From: Bacteroidales bacterium
GTDB lineage: Bacteria > Bacteroidota > Bacteroidia > Bacteroidales > UBA10428
DNA length: 14,148 nucleotides
Direction of reading: 5' to 3'
Assembly (NCBI GenBank): GCA_016926235.1
Contig: JAFGOZ010000447.1
Location: 1 to 14,148 of the forward strand
Part shown: piece by piece, positions 1-7,471 of the stretch
Layout of the letters: the number at the start of each line of letters is the position of its first letter
How positions within the stretch are numbered: position 1 is the first letter of the stretch
Translations under genes and position numbers: made by a program
The notes under the pieces: model-generated
The model's database searches: none
Told to the model about the DNA's origin: nothing
Seen by the model: the letters and a program-made list of their open reading frames with translations, nothing else

Positions 1-948
1 CAATTTACACCAGTTATGATTGCCCTCGATCAGTTCCACTCCGGTTCCGGTAACAGCAATATCCCAGCCAACTGATTTGTTTGCAGGTTGGTGTAATGCA
101 GCTTCTTTGGCTAATTCCAGGGCCTCAGTCCAGAACGGTATCTTAAAACCCTGTATCTTTTTTCCGCTTACAGGGTGAATGATTTCATCTTCCTTTGTAA
201 TATCACTATAAACACCAGAGCCGTTTACAATACCACTTTCAATATCGATGGAGGCTGCCATATTGCCGGCTGCCATGTTATCAACATGAGAATTCACAGA
301 GATGCGAAGCCTGGCTCCCAGGAAATCCACCTTGCCCTCTTGATTTATCTGTGTAATAATGCGAATTGTATTTAAACCTGATGGAGATAATTCCATCAAT
401 TCGGGATGTTGTATTACAAATTCCTCTATAAGGTTAAATTTTTTTTTACGCATGTAGCCAATAAGTGATTCCGGAGTGAAATCCTTGCAGTTGATGACCT
501 CAACCTCTGCACCAACCTGGCCCAGTGCATTTTTCAGGACCAATTTACCGGTGGGACCGGTCAGTAAGACACTGATGGCTTGCCGTTGATCGGAAGATTT
601 ACTGATGTCGCGATGTTTTCTTCGGATAAACTTTGCGTACTGATCTAAGAATTTAGCTTTATCAGCAAGCACATCCCGGCTGGACACAGGATTCATTATT
701 CGCTGGTACTCGTACATGTAACCGGTGCCGGCCCAACGCCTTCTCTCTTCCTTGTTTTTTTCAAAAAACCTGAAATAGAAATAGTCCAATAATGAGTTGT
801 TGAATTTGAAAGAAGATAATATAGAATCAGTTATAATTTGCAAACAATTCCTGGCTGCAGATTTATGAGCATACAGAAGGAACTTCCTATAGGTCTTAGG
901 GTCAGTTCTCTTAAGGTAATAAAAGAAGTAAATCAACCTATTTAACAT
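1..948 (-). CDS. Sugar-transfer-associated ATP-grasp protein, C-terminus cut by window edge
   Basis: The frame is open from an ATG at 946-948 to the left edge: 316 residues with no stop. The N-terminal part (about 1-90) is basic and aromatic. The rest carries features typical of the ATPgrasp_ST family: SPSGLNTIR at 188-196, a RLRIS strand near 213-217, an HPVSGKKI-type turn, and near the edge VGWDIA (293-298) followed by LIEGN (306-310). The last two are the metal- and ATP-binding end of the fold, so probably only a few tens of residues are missing. The start overlaps the deacetylase stop by 11 bp, supporting translational coupling. Members occur in exopolysaccharide clusters and are predicted to form amide or ester bonds by an acyl-phosphate route, but substrates are generally unknown. 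Codons for residues 168-170 form an A9 run. Family call is fairly sure; reaction is not. Confidence 0.85.
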   Translation of the reverse strand, partial: MLNRLIYFFYYLKRTDPKTYRKFLLYAHKSAARNCLQIITDSILSSFKFNNSLLDYFYFRFFEKNKEERRRWAGTGYMYEYQRIMNPVSSRDVLADKAKFLDQYAKFIRRKHRDISKSSDQRQAISVLLTGPTGKLVLKNALGQVGAEVEVINCKDFTPESLIGYMRKKKFNLIEEFVIQHPELMELSPSGLNTIRIITQINQEGKVDFLGARLRISVNSHVDNMAAGNMAASIDIESGIVNGSGVYSDITKEDEIIHPVSGKKIQGFKIPFWTEALELAKEAALHQPANKSVGWDIAVTGTGVELIEGNHNWCKL

Positions 949-1843
949 TGAGTTTTCTAGTTATAACATCATTCTCGTTGATGTAATTATCTATAATATT
1001 GTCAAGTCTGTCGAATGAGTAATCTTGAAATAGTCTTTCTAGTTTGTTGAGAACTGTTTCTTTGTTAAATCGTATGGATTTCAATCTTAATCTAGTTTTT
1101 AAAGGTGCTTTCTTCAGGGCATCATAGAAATATTCTGGGTACCTGTCAGTATCTATCTCGTATGGATGCATATATACCATTGCTGGTCCCTTCTTGATTA
1201 CTGTTCGCAGAGCTCTTGAGTTAAACCAGTAAGGGAAGGTCCGTAGATATCCGCCTCCGCAGACTGGTAAACTCCACCAAAGAAAACTAACAACAGGCAA
1301 AGGAGCCTCAATAATTATAGACTCGTTTGGTAAGACCAGTTTTTGAATTTTGTCAGGAAAATAAGGCCAACCATATCGTAATGCGTTCCCCGGAACAATA
1401 CTGCTGTCATAAGTAAAACCTGCTTCAGCAAGAATATCCAGTGCCCATACTGTTGTTGGTATGACTGAAAATGCAGGTGCCCTGAAACCTTTTACCGATT
1501 CACCAATTATATCTTCAACGCATTGCTTGGCTTTTAATAAATCGTTCTTAGCTGCCTCGGGAGTGAGCTTAAATAGTTGTATATGATCATATCCATGAAC
1601 TCCAAGCTCATGGCCTTCCTTTTGTATATTCTTTACAAGTCCCGGGTAATGAGTAGCTATTTGCCCGAGTATAAAGAAAGTAGCTTTTACGTTGTTATCA
1701 TTTAATAATTGAAGCAAACGGTTTGTATTTGTGACAACACGATCAGTGGGAGGTATATGCACACCAAAATGATCTCGCATAGCGATATTAATTCCATCTT
1801 CAACATCGATGGTGAAAGCGGATGGATATAGTATCGATTTCAT
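938..1843 (-). CDS. Polysaccharide deacetylase, EPS/XrtA-associated type
   Basis: This 301-residue protein is a NodB-like carbohydrate esterase family 4 enzyme, expected to remove N-acetyl groups from amino sugars using a divalent metal. It has the aspartate motif TIDVEDG (11-17), the metal-histidine motif H83-G-Y-D-H87 preceded by EGHELG, the FRAP motif (120-123), the Y-D-S-S turn near 145-148 and a late MHPYE motif with H226. The DVED form of motif 1 and the C-terminal extension after residue 180 resemble the deacetylases of exopolysaccharide operons (TIGR03006/DUF3473 style) rather than peptidoglycan deacetylases. There is no signal peptide or membrane segment, so it probably works in the cytoplasm on a lipid-linked intermediate. 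The ATG at 1843 is 47 bp after the upstream stop; its TAG overlaps the next gene. Substrate is unknown. Confidence 0.88.
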   Translation of the reverse strand: MKSILYPSAFTIDVEDGINIAMRDHFGVHIPPTDRVVTNTNRLLQLLNDNNVKATFFILGQIATHYPGLVKNIQKEGHELGVHGYDHIQLFKLTPEAAKNDLLKAKQCVEDIIGESVKGFRAPAFSVIPTTVWALDILAEAGFTYDSSIVPGNALRYGWPYFPDKIQKLVLPNESIIIEAPLPVVSFLWWSLPVCGGGYLRTFPYWFNSRALRTVIKKGPAMVYMHPYEIDTDRYPEYFYDALKKAPLKTRLRLKSIRFNKETVLNKLERLFQDYSFDRLDNIIDNYINENDVITRKLNVK

Positions 1844-1890
1844 TTTCGAACAACTGTTAGTAATACTTATTCAAATATCTTAGAGAGGCT

Positions 1891-3057
1891 TCAGGAGTTT
1901 TGAGTTTTGCTTTTTGATTTTCTAAAGTGTGCACTAATTAATTTTCTGATATTCCCAGCTGTACCGAATAGAAATGGTAATGGATCATCAAGGCTAAAAT
2001 CCTGGAATGAGAGCTTTTTCCCAAAAAAAATAAACCAATTAGGATCAGCTTTGAATCGATGGCTACTTTGAAAGAACCATAAAATATCAAACCCAATATG
2101 ACGTAATTGTTTTCCCGGATAATATTCATATGTTTTCAATTCATTTCCTAAAGAAGAATCAACAATAATATTTCCGTAATCAATACCTGATTCAACTGCG
2201 GATTTAATGCAGGCCGGAATACGTGGATTTATTTCCAATATTTTTATTATTCCATCATCCGGGTCTTCAATCAGATCAAAATCAGCAAAACCTACCCATC
2301 CAATTGTCTTTAAAACTGCAAAGCAAATATCTACAAGGGAATCATTATGAATAGTTACATTAAAACAACTACTACCGCCAGTAACCGGATAATATCTTAT
2401 TTTATGCATTACAGAAGAATTTATCAATTGATGTTTATCATCTAAAAATAGCTCAACTTTAAATTGTCGCCCACCCTGACCTATTAGTTTCTGTAAATGA
2501 CAATGGCCGTATTCTTTAACGGTTTTATCAAATATTGACTCGAGTTCATTCTTACTCTTTACTATCGTCATTCCTCTGCCGCCGGTTGTGTAATTCGGTT
2601 TTAAAATTGCCGGGAAAAACGAATCTTTAATTGTCGAAATACTATTTTCCCTCAAGTCGATTGTTTTTGGATGAGGGAATCCATTTTCTCTGCAAACGGA
2701 CATTAGCAGATTTTTGTCGTATCCTTTTTCAAAAATGTCGTGATCAGGTACAATAAATTTACAAAACTTAATAAAAGCTTGTTTATTCTTACTCAAAAAT
2801 TCAGCACTTGAATCACTCAGAGGGATGACCACATCAATGAACTTATTGCGTACATATTCAGTAAAAAAAGTTAAAAAATCATCCTTATCATTAATAGAAG
2901 GAGATTTAATTTTATGGGAAGCATATCGGGTAGCATATCCATAGGATAATCTATGTCTGTAAAATATGTGAACTGAATAGCCCCTTTTCATTAAGGGCTT
3001 TGAGATAGGTAATGTTTGTGTCCCATCTCCTCCTAGAAGCAATACATTATATTTCAT
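1891..3057 (-). CDS. ATP-grasp ligase, carbamoyl-phosphate-synthase-like
   Basis: The 388-residue protein has a Rossmann-like pre-ATP-grasp domain starting MKYNVLLLGGDGTQ, a linker with DKNLLMSVCRENGFPHPKT (114-132) typical of this superfamily, and the ATP-grasp core. K153 in ILKPN and the glycine-rich loop TTGGRGM (157-163) fit the phosphate-binding site; FADFDLI (257-263) and LEINPR (274-279) supply metal ligands E275 and N277. The C-terminal 80 residues are family-variable. Such enzymes ligate an acyl phosphate to an amine, giving amides or peptides. Next to a deacetylase and a second ATP-grasp protein, it may add an amino acid or other acid to an amino sugar, but that is inference. Its ATG overlaps the end of a decayed reading frame by 11 bp. 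It is the only intact gene here with loose junctions on both sides. Confidence 0.85.
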   Translation of the reverse strand: MKYNVLLLGGDGTQTLPISKPLMKRGYSVHIFYRHRLSYGYATRYASHKIKSPSINDKDDFLTFFTEYVRNKFIDVVIPLSDSSAEFLSKNKQAFIKFCKFIVPDHDIFEKGYDKNLLMSVCRENGFPHPKTIDLRENSISTIKDSFFPAILKPNYTTGGRGMTIVKSKNELESIFDKTVKEYGHCHLQKLIGQGGRQFKVELFLDDKHQLINSSVMHKIRYYPVTGGSSCFNVTIHNDSLVDICFAVLKTIGWVGFADFDLIEDPDDGIIKILEINPRIPACIKSAVESGIDYGNIIVDSSLGNELKTYEYYPGKQLRHIGFDILWFFQSSHRFKADPNWFIFFGKKLSFQDFSLDDPLPFLFGTAGNIRKLISAHFRKSKSKTQNS

Positions 3058-3310
3058 TGACTACTTTTTTTAATAATGTCAGTACTTCACCTTCAGTTGA
3101 AAATTGAAAAACCGAAGTATATACAGCTGTACCCACTGCTATTATCTTCCTCCTCAATATAATAGCCGGGAGTGCGCTAGCTGAATCCATACAGCATCAC
3201 GATTCCTCGCCAGCCTTTATAACTTTCATTTTATCTTCGCTTACCAATACCCAGGTAAGTTCTTTTTTATTAAAGCGATTCGTAAAAACTGTCCGATTTT
3301 TGTAAATGGA
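3047..3310 (-). pseudogene. Decayed C-terminal remnant of a polysaccharide glycosyltransferase (tentative)
   Basis: Between two intact genes, one minus-strand frame stays protein-like for about 87 codons and is broken by a single TGA at 3197-3199. Upstream of the TGA it reads ELTWVLVSEDKMKVIKAGEES. Downstream it reads SASALPAIILRRKIIAVGTAVY and then TEGEVLTLLKKVVNEI before a TAA at 3047-3049. The layout of a strand ending in VSED, a short helix, then serine/alanine, EAIILGKKVI-like helix-strand and VGTAVY resembles the C-terminal nucleotide-sugar-binding half of capsule-type glycosyltransferases. The TAA overlaps the ATP-grasp start by 11 bp, like other junctions here, as expected if this was once a working operon gene. 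The N-terminal half is absent; two adjacent TGA codons (3311-3316) close the frame. The family match is by eye only. A 47-codon ORF (ATG at 3190) could still be made. Confidence 0.5.
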
Positions 3311-3331
3311 TCATCAAAAAACAGTATTATA

Positions 3332-4525
3332 TTAATAATGACTCATGATTATCTTATAAGCTTCCTTAACATCATACATACTGTTAAGTAATTCCCATCC
3401 CTTCTCTCCCATTGACCGGACTTTATCAGGATCCTCTGCCAGATTCTTAACACAATTTTGAAACTCTATATCGTCTCCATGATTTACTAATAGTCCACAA
3501 TCGTGTTCTACTACGATTTTACCTATATCTGTGTTATCATTTACTGCACACAGAACTGCCATTTTATTCTTTAGGTAGGCGAGGAGTCTGGAAGGGAATT
3601 GTGGATAGGAATATGCTTTGTCAAGAAGAATTAAACCAACATTGCAAGTGGCAATGAGGCTTTCAAAGTCTTTCTGGGGAAGATAATCATAAACCATAGC
3701 ATTGGAGATACCGACTGTGTCCAATTCAGATTGAACTTTCCTGAAATGGGTTCCGTTACCACCAATGAGAAAAAATGCTTTTTTGTAATTTGACAGAGCT
3801 ATAATGTTTCTTACTAAGAAATACAAACCATGTCCTTTACCAAGGTTGCCACTAAATAGAAATACTGTGGCTTCCTGAGGAATCTTATATTTTCCCCTAA
3901 TGACAGAGTCTTTCTTTCTTGAAACCTCCGGAATTCTTATGGCATTTGGACAGACTTCTATCTTAGTGGCAGGTATTTCGGGATTTCTTTCCCTAATAAA
4001 CTCAACCCCCATTGGAGACATGCATCCAATGTGATCTGCAATCCGGTATATTCTCTTTTCATGCCTTCTGAAGTATCTCCATATCAGTCCTTTGTTCCTA
4101 ATTACACCAAGGTCGGCCATCCCGTAGGGCCAGATGTCTTTTAGCAATAAATATAGTCGGGCCTGATTCCGTTTTTTAAGTTTATTAAGAAAACGTGACA
4201 ATGTGATCGGAGGGGTAGCAAATATTATCAGGTCAAAGTTTATTGACTTGTACTCACCTCTAAAGGCTGAATTCATCTTCCGGTTGAGGGTCATTAAGGA
4301 GATAAATTTACGGACAGGACCTGCTTTGGCTATTTTACCTGTTTTTACCCTGATAATTTCAATATCATCTATAATTTCCCTTTGATATGCTTTCTTAATG
4401 TTGCTTGCTTCTCCATGCAATACGTATACATTATTCCCTTTATCTTTAAATTCTCCAAATAAATCTGAGTATAGATTTGTATTGCCTTTTTTTGGCCAGG
4501 CAATGGTTACAAATAATATGTTCAT
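3332..4525 (-). CDS. GT4 glycosyltransferase, WbuB/WcaI-like
   Basis: A 397-residue retaining glycosyltransferase with the GT-B fold. The N-terminal acceptor domain starts MNILFVTIAWP and includes FATPPITL (102-109) and LLLKDIWP (126-133), both recalling the WbuB/WcaI group that adds sugars to lipid-linked O-antigen or colanic-acid units. The donor domain has the SGNLGKGHGL loop (225-234), FFLIGGNG (251-258), YLPQKDF (281-287) and the FPSRLLAYLKNKMAVL stretch (310-325), where other GT4 enzymes have the sugar-nucleotide-binding segment. No membrane segment is evident, so it should act at the cytoplasmic membrane face. Its ATG overlaps the stop of the preceding glycosyltransferase as ATGA, a sign of coupled translation. 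Donor and acceptor cannot be read from sequence. Confidence 0.88.
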   Translation of the reverse strand: MNILFVTIAWPKKGNTNLYSDLFGEFKDKGNNVYVLHGEASNIKKAYQREIIDDIEIIRVKTGKIAKAGPVRKFISLMTLNRKMNSAFRGEYKSINFDLIIFATPPITLSRFLNKLKKRNQARLYLLLKDIWPYGMADLGVIRNKGLIWRYFRRHEKRIYRIADHIGCMSPMGVEFIRERNPEIPATKIEVCPNAIRIPEVSRKKDSVIRGKYKIPQEATVFLFSGNLGKGHGLYFLVRNIIALSNYKKAFFLIGGNGTHFRKVQSELDTVGISNAMVYDYLPQKDFESLIATCNVGLILLDKAYSYPQFPSRLLAYLKNKMAVLCAVNDNTDIGKIVVEHDCGLLVNHGDDIEFQNCVKNLAEDPDKVRSMGEKGWELLNSMYDVKEAYKIIMSHY

Positions 4526-5673
4526 ATAGAATTCCTATCGAATATTTTCATGAGTTCATAAGCTGCAGCCTTCATCCTACTACTGTAATCTTCATATATT
4601 TTCTTGCTGAAATTTCTTACAGGGTAATTTTCGAGTATCCCCGCCAACTCTGAATGGTCGCAGGGGTTAAAAAATGTTCCCTTTTCCTTTAGTTGTTCAA
4701 TATTGACCGGCAGGTTTGAAGCGATAACCGGTACTTGCAATGATTTGGCATCCTCAATAACAGTGCTCCATCCTTCAAATAAGCTTGGTTGGACGATCGC
4801 ATTGGCATATTTCATCAACATCAATTGATCAGACCTTGGTATTAACCCCAGGAACGAGATATTAGTCCCGAGTTTTTCCTTATCTATGATCTTTTGTATT
4901 TCGATCATGTATTCCGAATCCGGTTCTTCAGGTAGCTTGCCTGTTATGGCAAAGTGCTTATTAATGCCATTGGCTTTTAATTCAGACAATGCCCTGAATA
5001 CAACAATATGGTTCTTATGCTTATGAAACTGGTTGCTGACTAAATAGTAGTTATTGGGCAATCTGTATTTTGATCTTATCACGTCAATATTATTCTCAGG
5101 CAGATCATTGATAACAGATACGAAATGGTATACGTGGATATTCAGCGATTCCGGCACCTTGAAGAAGCGGTAGAAATCATCTTTTGACGCCTGGCTGGAA
5201 ACCACAAGCTCAGAAGCATTTTTGAGTTTAAACCTGATCCGAAGATTTCGTTCAATGCGTTTACGTTTGCTGAAAAATTCCGGGTAATATTTGTGTTGCA
5301 GATCTGCAGTCCAGGATATTACTTTTGCATTTGATCTTGTTTTAACTGGGAAATTTGAGTTTGGAAACAAAACTTCGAGCCTATATTTGTCAATCATATC
5401 ACAAATAAAAACATTCCGTCTTTTAATAAAGGAGTTAGTAAAGCCCCGGTATACAGGAATAAATGTCCAGGGAACCCTGTCCATATATGGATAGGTGATT
5501 TCATCCAGGAATTTCTCCAGTTTTCTGTCATAAAATAGGAAGATGTGTGGTTTGTCTGCATCCTCCAGGAAGCCTAACACCTTAACAATATTCAAAATAT
5601 ATATTACTCCCCCCATCCACCTGGGATCGGAATTGAATATAATACCTAGCCTTAAGCGATCGATCTTATCCAC
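4522..5673 (-). CDS. GT4 glycosyltransferase, mannosyltransferase-like
   Basis: A 383-residue GT-B glycosyltransferase. The N-terminal domain has the glycine-rich WMGGVIYI loop (19-26) and TADLQHKYYPEFF (122-134), where D124 and H127 fit the acceptor/catalytic region seen in many GT4 mannosyltransferases. The donor domain holds VSNQFHKHKN (212-221), ITGKLP (243-248) and PSLFEGWSTVIEDA (296-309). The last contains the E-x7-E pair E300 and E307 that contacts the nucleotide sugar. There is no signal peptide. It overlaps the upstream epimerase gene by 22 bp and the downstream glycosyltransferase by 4 bp. It likely adds one sugar of the repeat unit at the cytoplasmic membrane face. Sugar specificity is not predictable from these motifs. 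Confidence 0.9.
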   Translation of the reverse strand: MDKIDRLRLGIIFNSDPRWMGGVIYILNIVKVLGFLEDADKPHIFLFYDRKLEKFLDEITYPYMDRVPWTFIPVYRGFTNSFIKRRNVFICDMIDKYRLEVLFPNSNFPVKTRSNAKVISWTADLQHKYYPEFFSKRKRIERNLRIRFKLKNASELVVSSQASKDDFYRFFKVPESLNIHVYHFVSVINDLPENNIDVIRSKYRLPNNYYLVSNQFHKHKNHIVVFRALSELKANGINKHFAITGKLPEEPDSEYMIEIQKIIDKEKLGTNISFLGLIPRSDQLMLMKYANAIVQPSLFEGWSTVIEDAKSLQVPVIASNLPVNIEQLKEKGTFFNPCDHSELAGILENYPVRNFSKKIYEDYSSRMKAAAYELMKIFDRNSI

Positions 5674-6563
5674 CTGTAGTAGTTCTTGAGTCCTTCTTCT
5701 AAACTGTATTTTTGTTTATAACCAAGGTCTTTTAATGTGGATATATCAGCTACCCAGTTATTGGGGTCACCTTTCTTCACTTGTTGGGAAAATTGAAAGT
5801 TAACAGGTTTTTCAAAGAGACCGTAGAATATTTCAACGCAATCTTTAATATAGACCTCCCTGCCATTGGCAACGTTAATGCTCTGGCCTGCACATTTAGT
5901 ATTTATGGCTGCTGCCATAATGGCCTGGATCAGGTCATCAATATAAATGAAATCCCTGGATTCATGTCCTGTTCCATACAGTGTGATCTCATCATTTTGT
6001 TTTGCCTTTTGAAACAGGTCCCAGAACAATTGCTTCCGAAGGCCTTCCCCGTATGCTGAAAAAATACGCAATGAGCAGGTGTTCAACCCGAAAAAGCGGT
6101 GGAATTCTTCACAGATACGCTCACTCATCAGTTTATGGTAACCATAGGGTGAGATAGGTTCCAGAGCTGAGTTTTCCTGTATCGGCAGAGATTGGGGGTT
6201 CCCATATACGGCTGCACTCGACAGGTTGATGAATTTACATCCCGGCTGATATACCCTTATCGCTTCCAGCAGCTTGAACACGATTGAAGTATTCAACTGG
6301 AAATCCCGGTGTGGGTGTTTCAATGAATCCGATACATTGGCTGCACCGGAACAGTTTATGCAGATATCATAGCTTTCGCTCTTAAATACTTCATGAAAGC
6401 CCGGATTCGAGGCATCGATCAGGTGATACTGATGGGTGGTCTCATAATCCACAATAACATCTGCCCCCCATACCTCATATCCTGAACTCTCAAGATGAGC
6501 GCTTAAATGGGTGCCAATAAAACCTTTGGAGCCTATGATGAGGAATTTATACATGTTCTGCAA
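5652..6563 (-). CDS. NAD-dependent epimerase/dehydratase, extended SDR family
   Basis: A 303-residue extended short-chain dehydrogenase acting on sugar nucleotides. The Rossmann motif GSKGFIG has G11, G14 and G17, D35 is well placed to bind the NAD ribose, and the active site is INLSSAAVYG (112-121) with Y140-G-Y-H-K144 as the YxxxK pair. The C-terminal half has SRDFIYIDDL and a NVANG strand, both typical of UDP-glucose-4-epimerase-like and dTDP-sugar enzymes. It most likely makes a sugar nucleotide for the adjacent glycosyltransferases; epimerase, reductase and dehydratase cannot be separated by eye. The ATG at 6563 leaves a 4 bp gap to the preceding stop. An in-frame ATG three codons later (6554) would give a start closer to the usual distance from the nucleotide motif. 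Its 3' end overlaps the next gene by 22 bp. Confidence 0.88.
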   Translation of the reverse strand: MQNMYKFLIIGSKGFIGTHLSAHLESSGYEVWGADVIVDYETTHQYHLIDASNPGFHEVFKSESYDICINCSGAANVSDSLKHPHRDFQLNTSIVFKLLEAIRVYQPGCKFINLSSAAVYGNPQSLPIQENSALEPISPYGYHKLMSERICEEFHRFFGLNTCSLRIFSAYGEGLRKQLFWDLFQKAKQNDEITLYGTGHESRDFIYIDDLIQAIMAAAINTKCAGQSINVANGREVYIKDCVEIFYGLFEKPVNFQFSQQVKKGDPNNWVADISTLKDLGYKQKYSLEEGLKNYYRWIRSIA

Positions 6564-6567
6564 TCTT

Positions 6568-7464
6568 TTAGTTGTTCAGCACTTCAATAATTCTCGATGA
6601 AATGACTTTTTCCCCTTCCCGATTCAGGTGCAACGGATCTGAAAAATTCTTATTCCTTGTACTTATATCCCGAGTATTCAAATCCAGAAACATGACGTTA
6701 TCATTGCTGCTGGAATATGAATCGAAGTAGGAAATATATCTTTCGTAATCGGATGATCTAAACGTTTTAAATTTCATTGTATACATTGGCATATTAATCA
6801 ATATTACTTCTGCACCTTGTTTTCGGATCAAATCTATCGTCTTTTCAAACAGCTTTATCTTGCCCTCATCGAATTCAATTTCTTGCGTGTTTTGGCTTCG
6901 TCGCAGTCCTTCAAGGGCATTCGTATCCAATACCTGTGTTTTAATATTTGTATAATTATTGAGGTATCCGTTAATCGATGATTTAATGAGCTGGATATCA
7001 TATCGCGTAGCGCGAATATATTTATGAACTATATATTCTTTCTGGCTGGCTCTATTCCTGATATAAGTATCGATGGCGGGATTATCGATGTAAGGGTAGA
7101 ATAATGTGTATACGTTTTCAGCCGAAAACCTGTTGGAGAATATCAATGGGTTCACTTCGAAAATAACGGCTTCAACATTTTCGGGATAGAGATCAAAGAA
7201 ATGTTCAATCATTACGGACCGGTCGGCCAGAGAAACTCCCGGCCGGCTGTAGAGTGCAACATTTTTTCCTGTGCGATTTTCTATTTCTGACTTGTCGAAT
7301 CCTGCCAGGATCATGGAAGATCCATTGATTAAAATTTCAGGCTGATTTTCCAGACCGAAATATTTATTGATCCCGTTAAGAAAAATATTACTGACAAAAT
7401 AGTCTGTAATAATGAATATTACAGCGAAAAAGAACAATCTTTTTATAAATTGCCAGCCAGTCAT
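6568..7464 (-). CDS. Membrane-anchored SGNH-hydrolase-like protein, partner of first MBOAT
   Basis: A 298-residue protein with one N-terminal membrane segment (about 8-28) and the rest predicted outside the cytoplasm. It has an SGNH/GDSL-type active site: the nucleophile block ILINGSSMIL with S50 in place of the GDS serine, a central INMPMY strand (223-228), and near the C-terminus D276-P-L-H279, the DxxH of the catalytic triad, followed by LNREGEKVIS. This is the DltD/AlgJ/AlgX kind of fold, where the protein completes O-acyl transfer started by an MBOAT. It begins 7 bp after the MBOAT stop, matching the usual MBOAT-SGNH pairing. It is shorter than DltD (roughly 400 residues). The acyl group is not known; the adenylating enzyme and carrier upstream suggest an amino acid or N-acyl amino acid. 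Confidence 0.8.
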   Translation of the reverse strand: MTGWQFIKRLFFFAVIFIITDYFVSNIFLNGINKYFGLENQPEILINGSSMILAGFDKSEIENRTGKNVALYSRPGVSLADRSVMIEHFFDLYPENVEAVIFEVNPLIFSNRFSAENVYTLFYPYIDNPAIDTYIRNRASQKEYIVHKYIRATRYDIQLIKSSINGYLNNYTNIKTQVLDTNALEGLRRSQNTQEIEFDEGKIKLFEKTIDLIRKQGAEVILINMPMYTMKFKTFRSSDYERYISYFDSYSSSNDNVMFLDLNTRDISTRNKNFSDPLHLNREGEKVISSRIIEVLNN

Positions 7465-7471
7465 TTACATC

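Noticed and set aside
175..375. A forward-strand ORF in the left-end region
   Set aside because: The opposite strand is continuously open for 316 codons with ATP-grasp motifs through this interval, so the forward ORF is not needed and has no recognisable features.
3197..3199. The in-frame TGA as a possible recoded (selenocysteine) codon
   Set aside because: No SECIS-like hairpin was evident downstream, the family does not use selenocysteine, and the N-terminal half of the gene is missing, so a nonsense mutation in a relic is simpler.
3241..3342. A 34-codon minus-strand frame containing DDPFTKIGQFLR, recalling the initiating sugar-phosphate transferase motif or the DDP turn of the ATP-grasp ligase
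   Set aside because: The same bases are better explained by the longer frame of the glycosyltransferase remnant. The 13-base match to the ligase (1979-1991 and 3305-3317) is about what chance gives in 14 kb, and the SLDELPQ continuation of sugar-phosphate transferases is absent.
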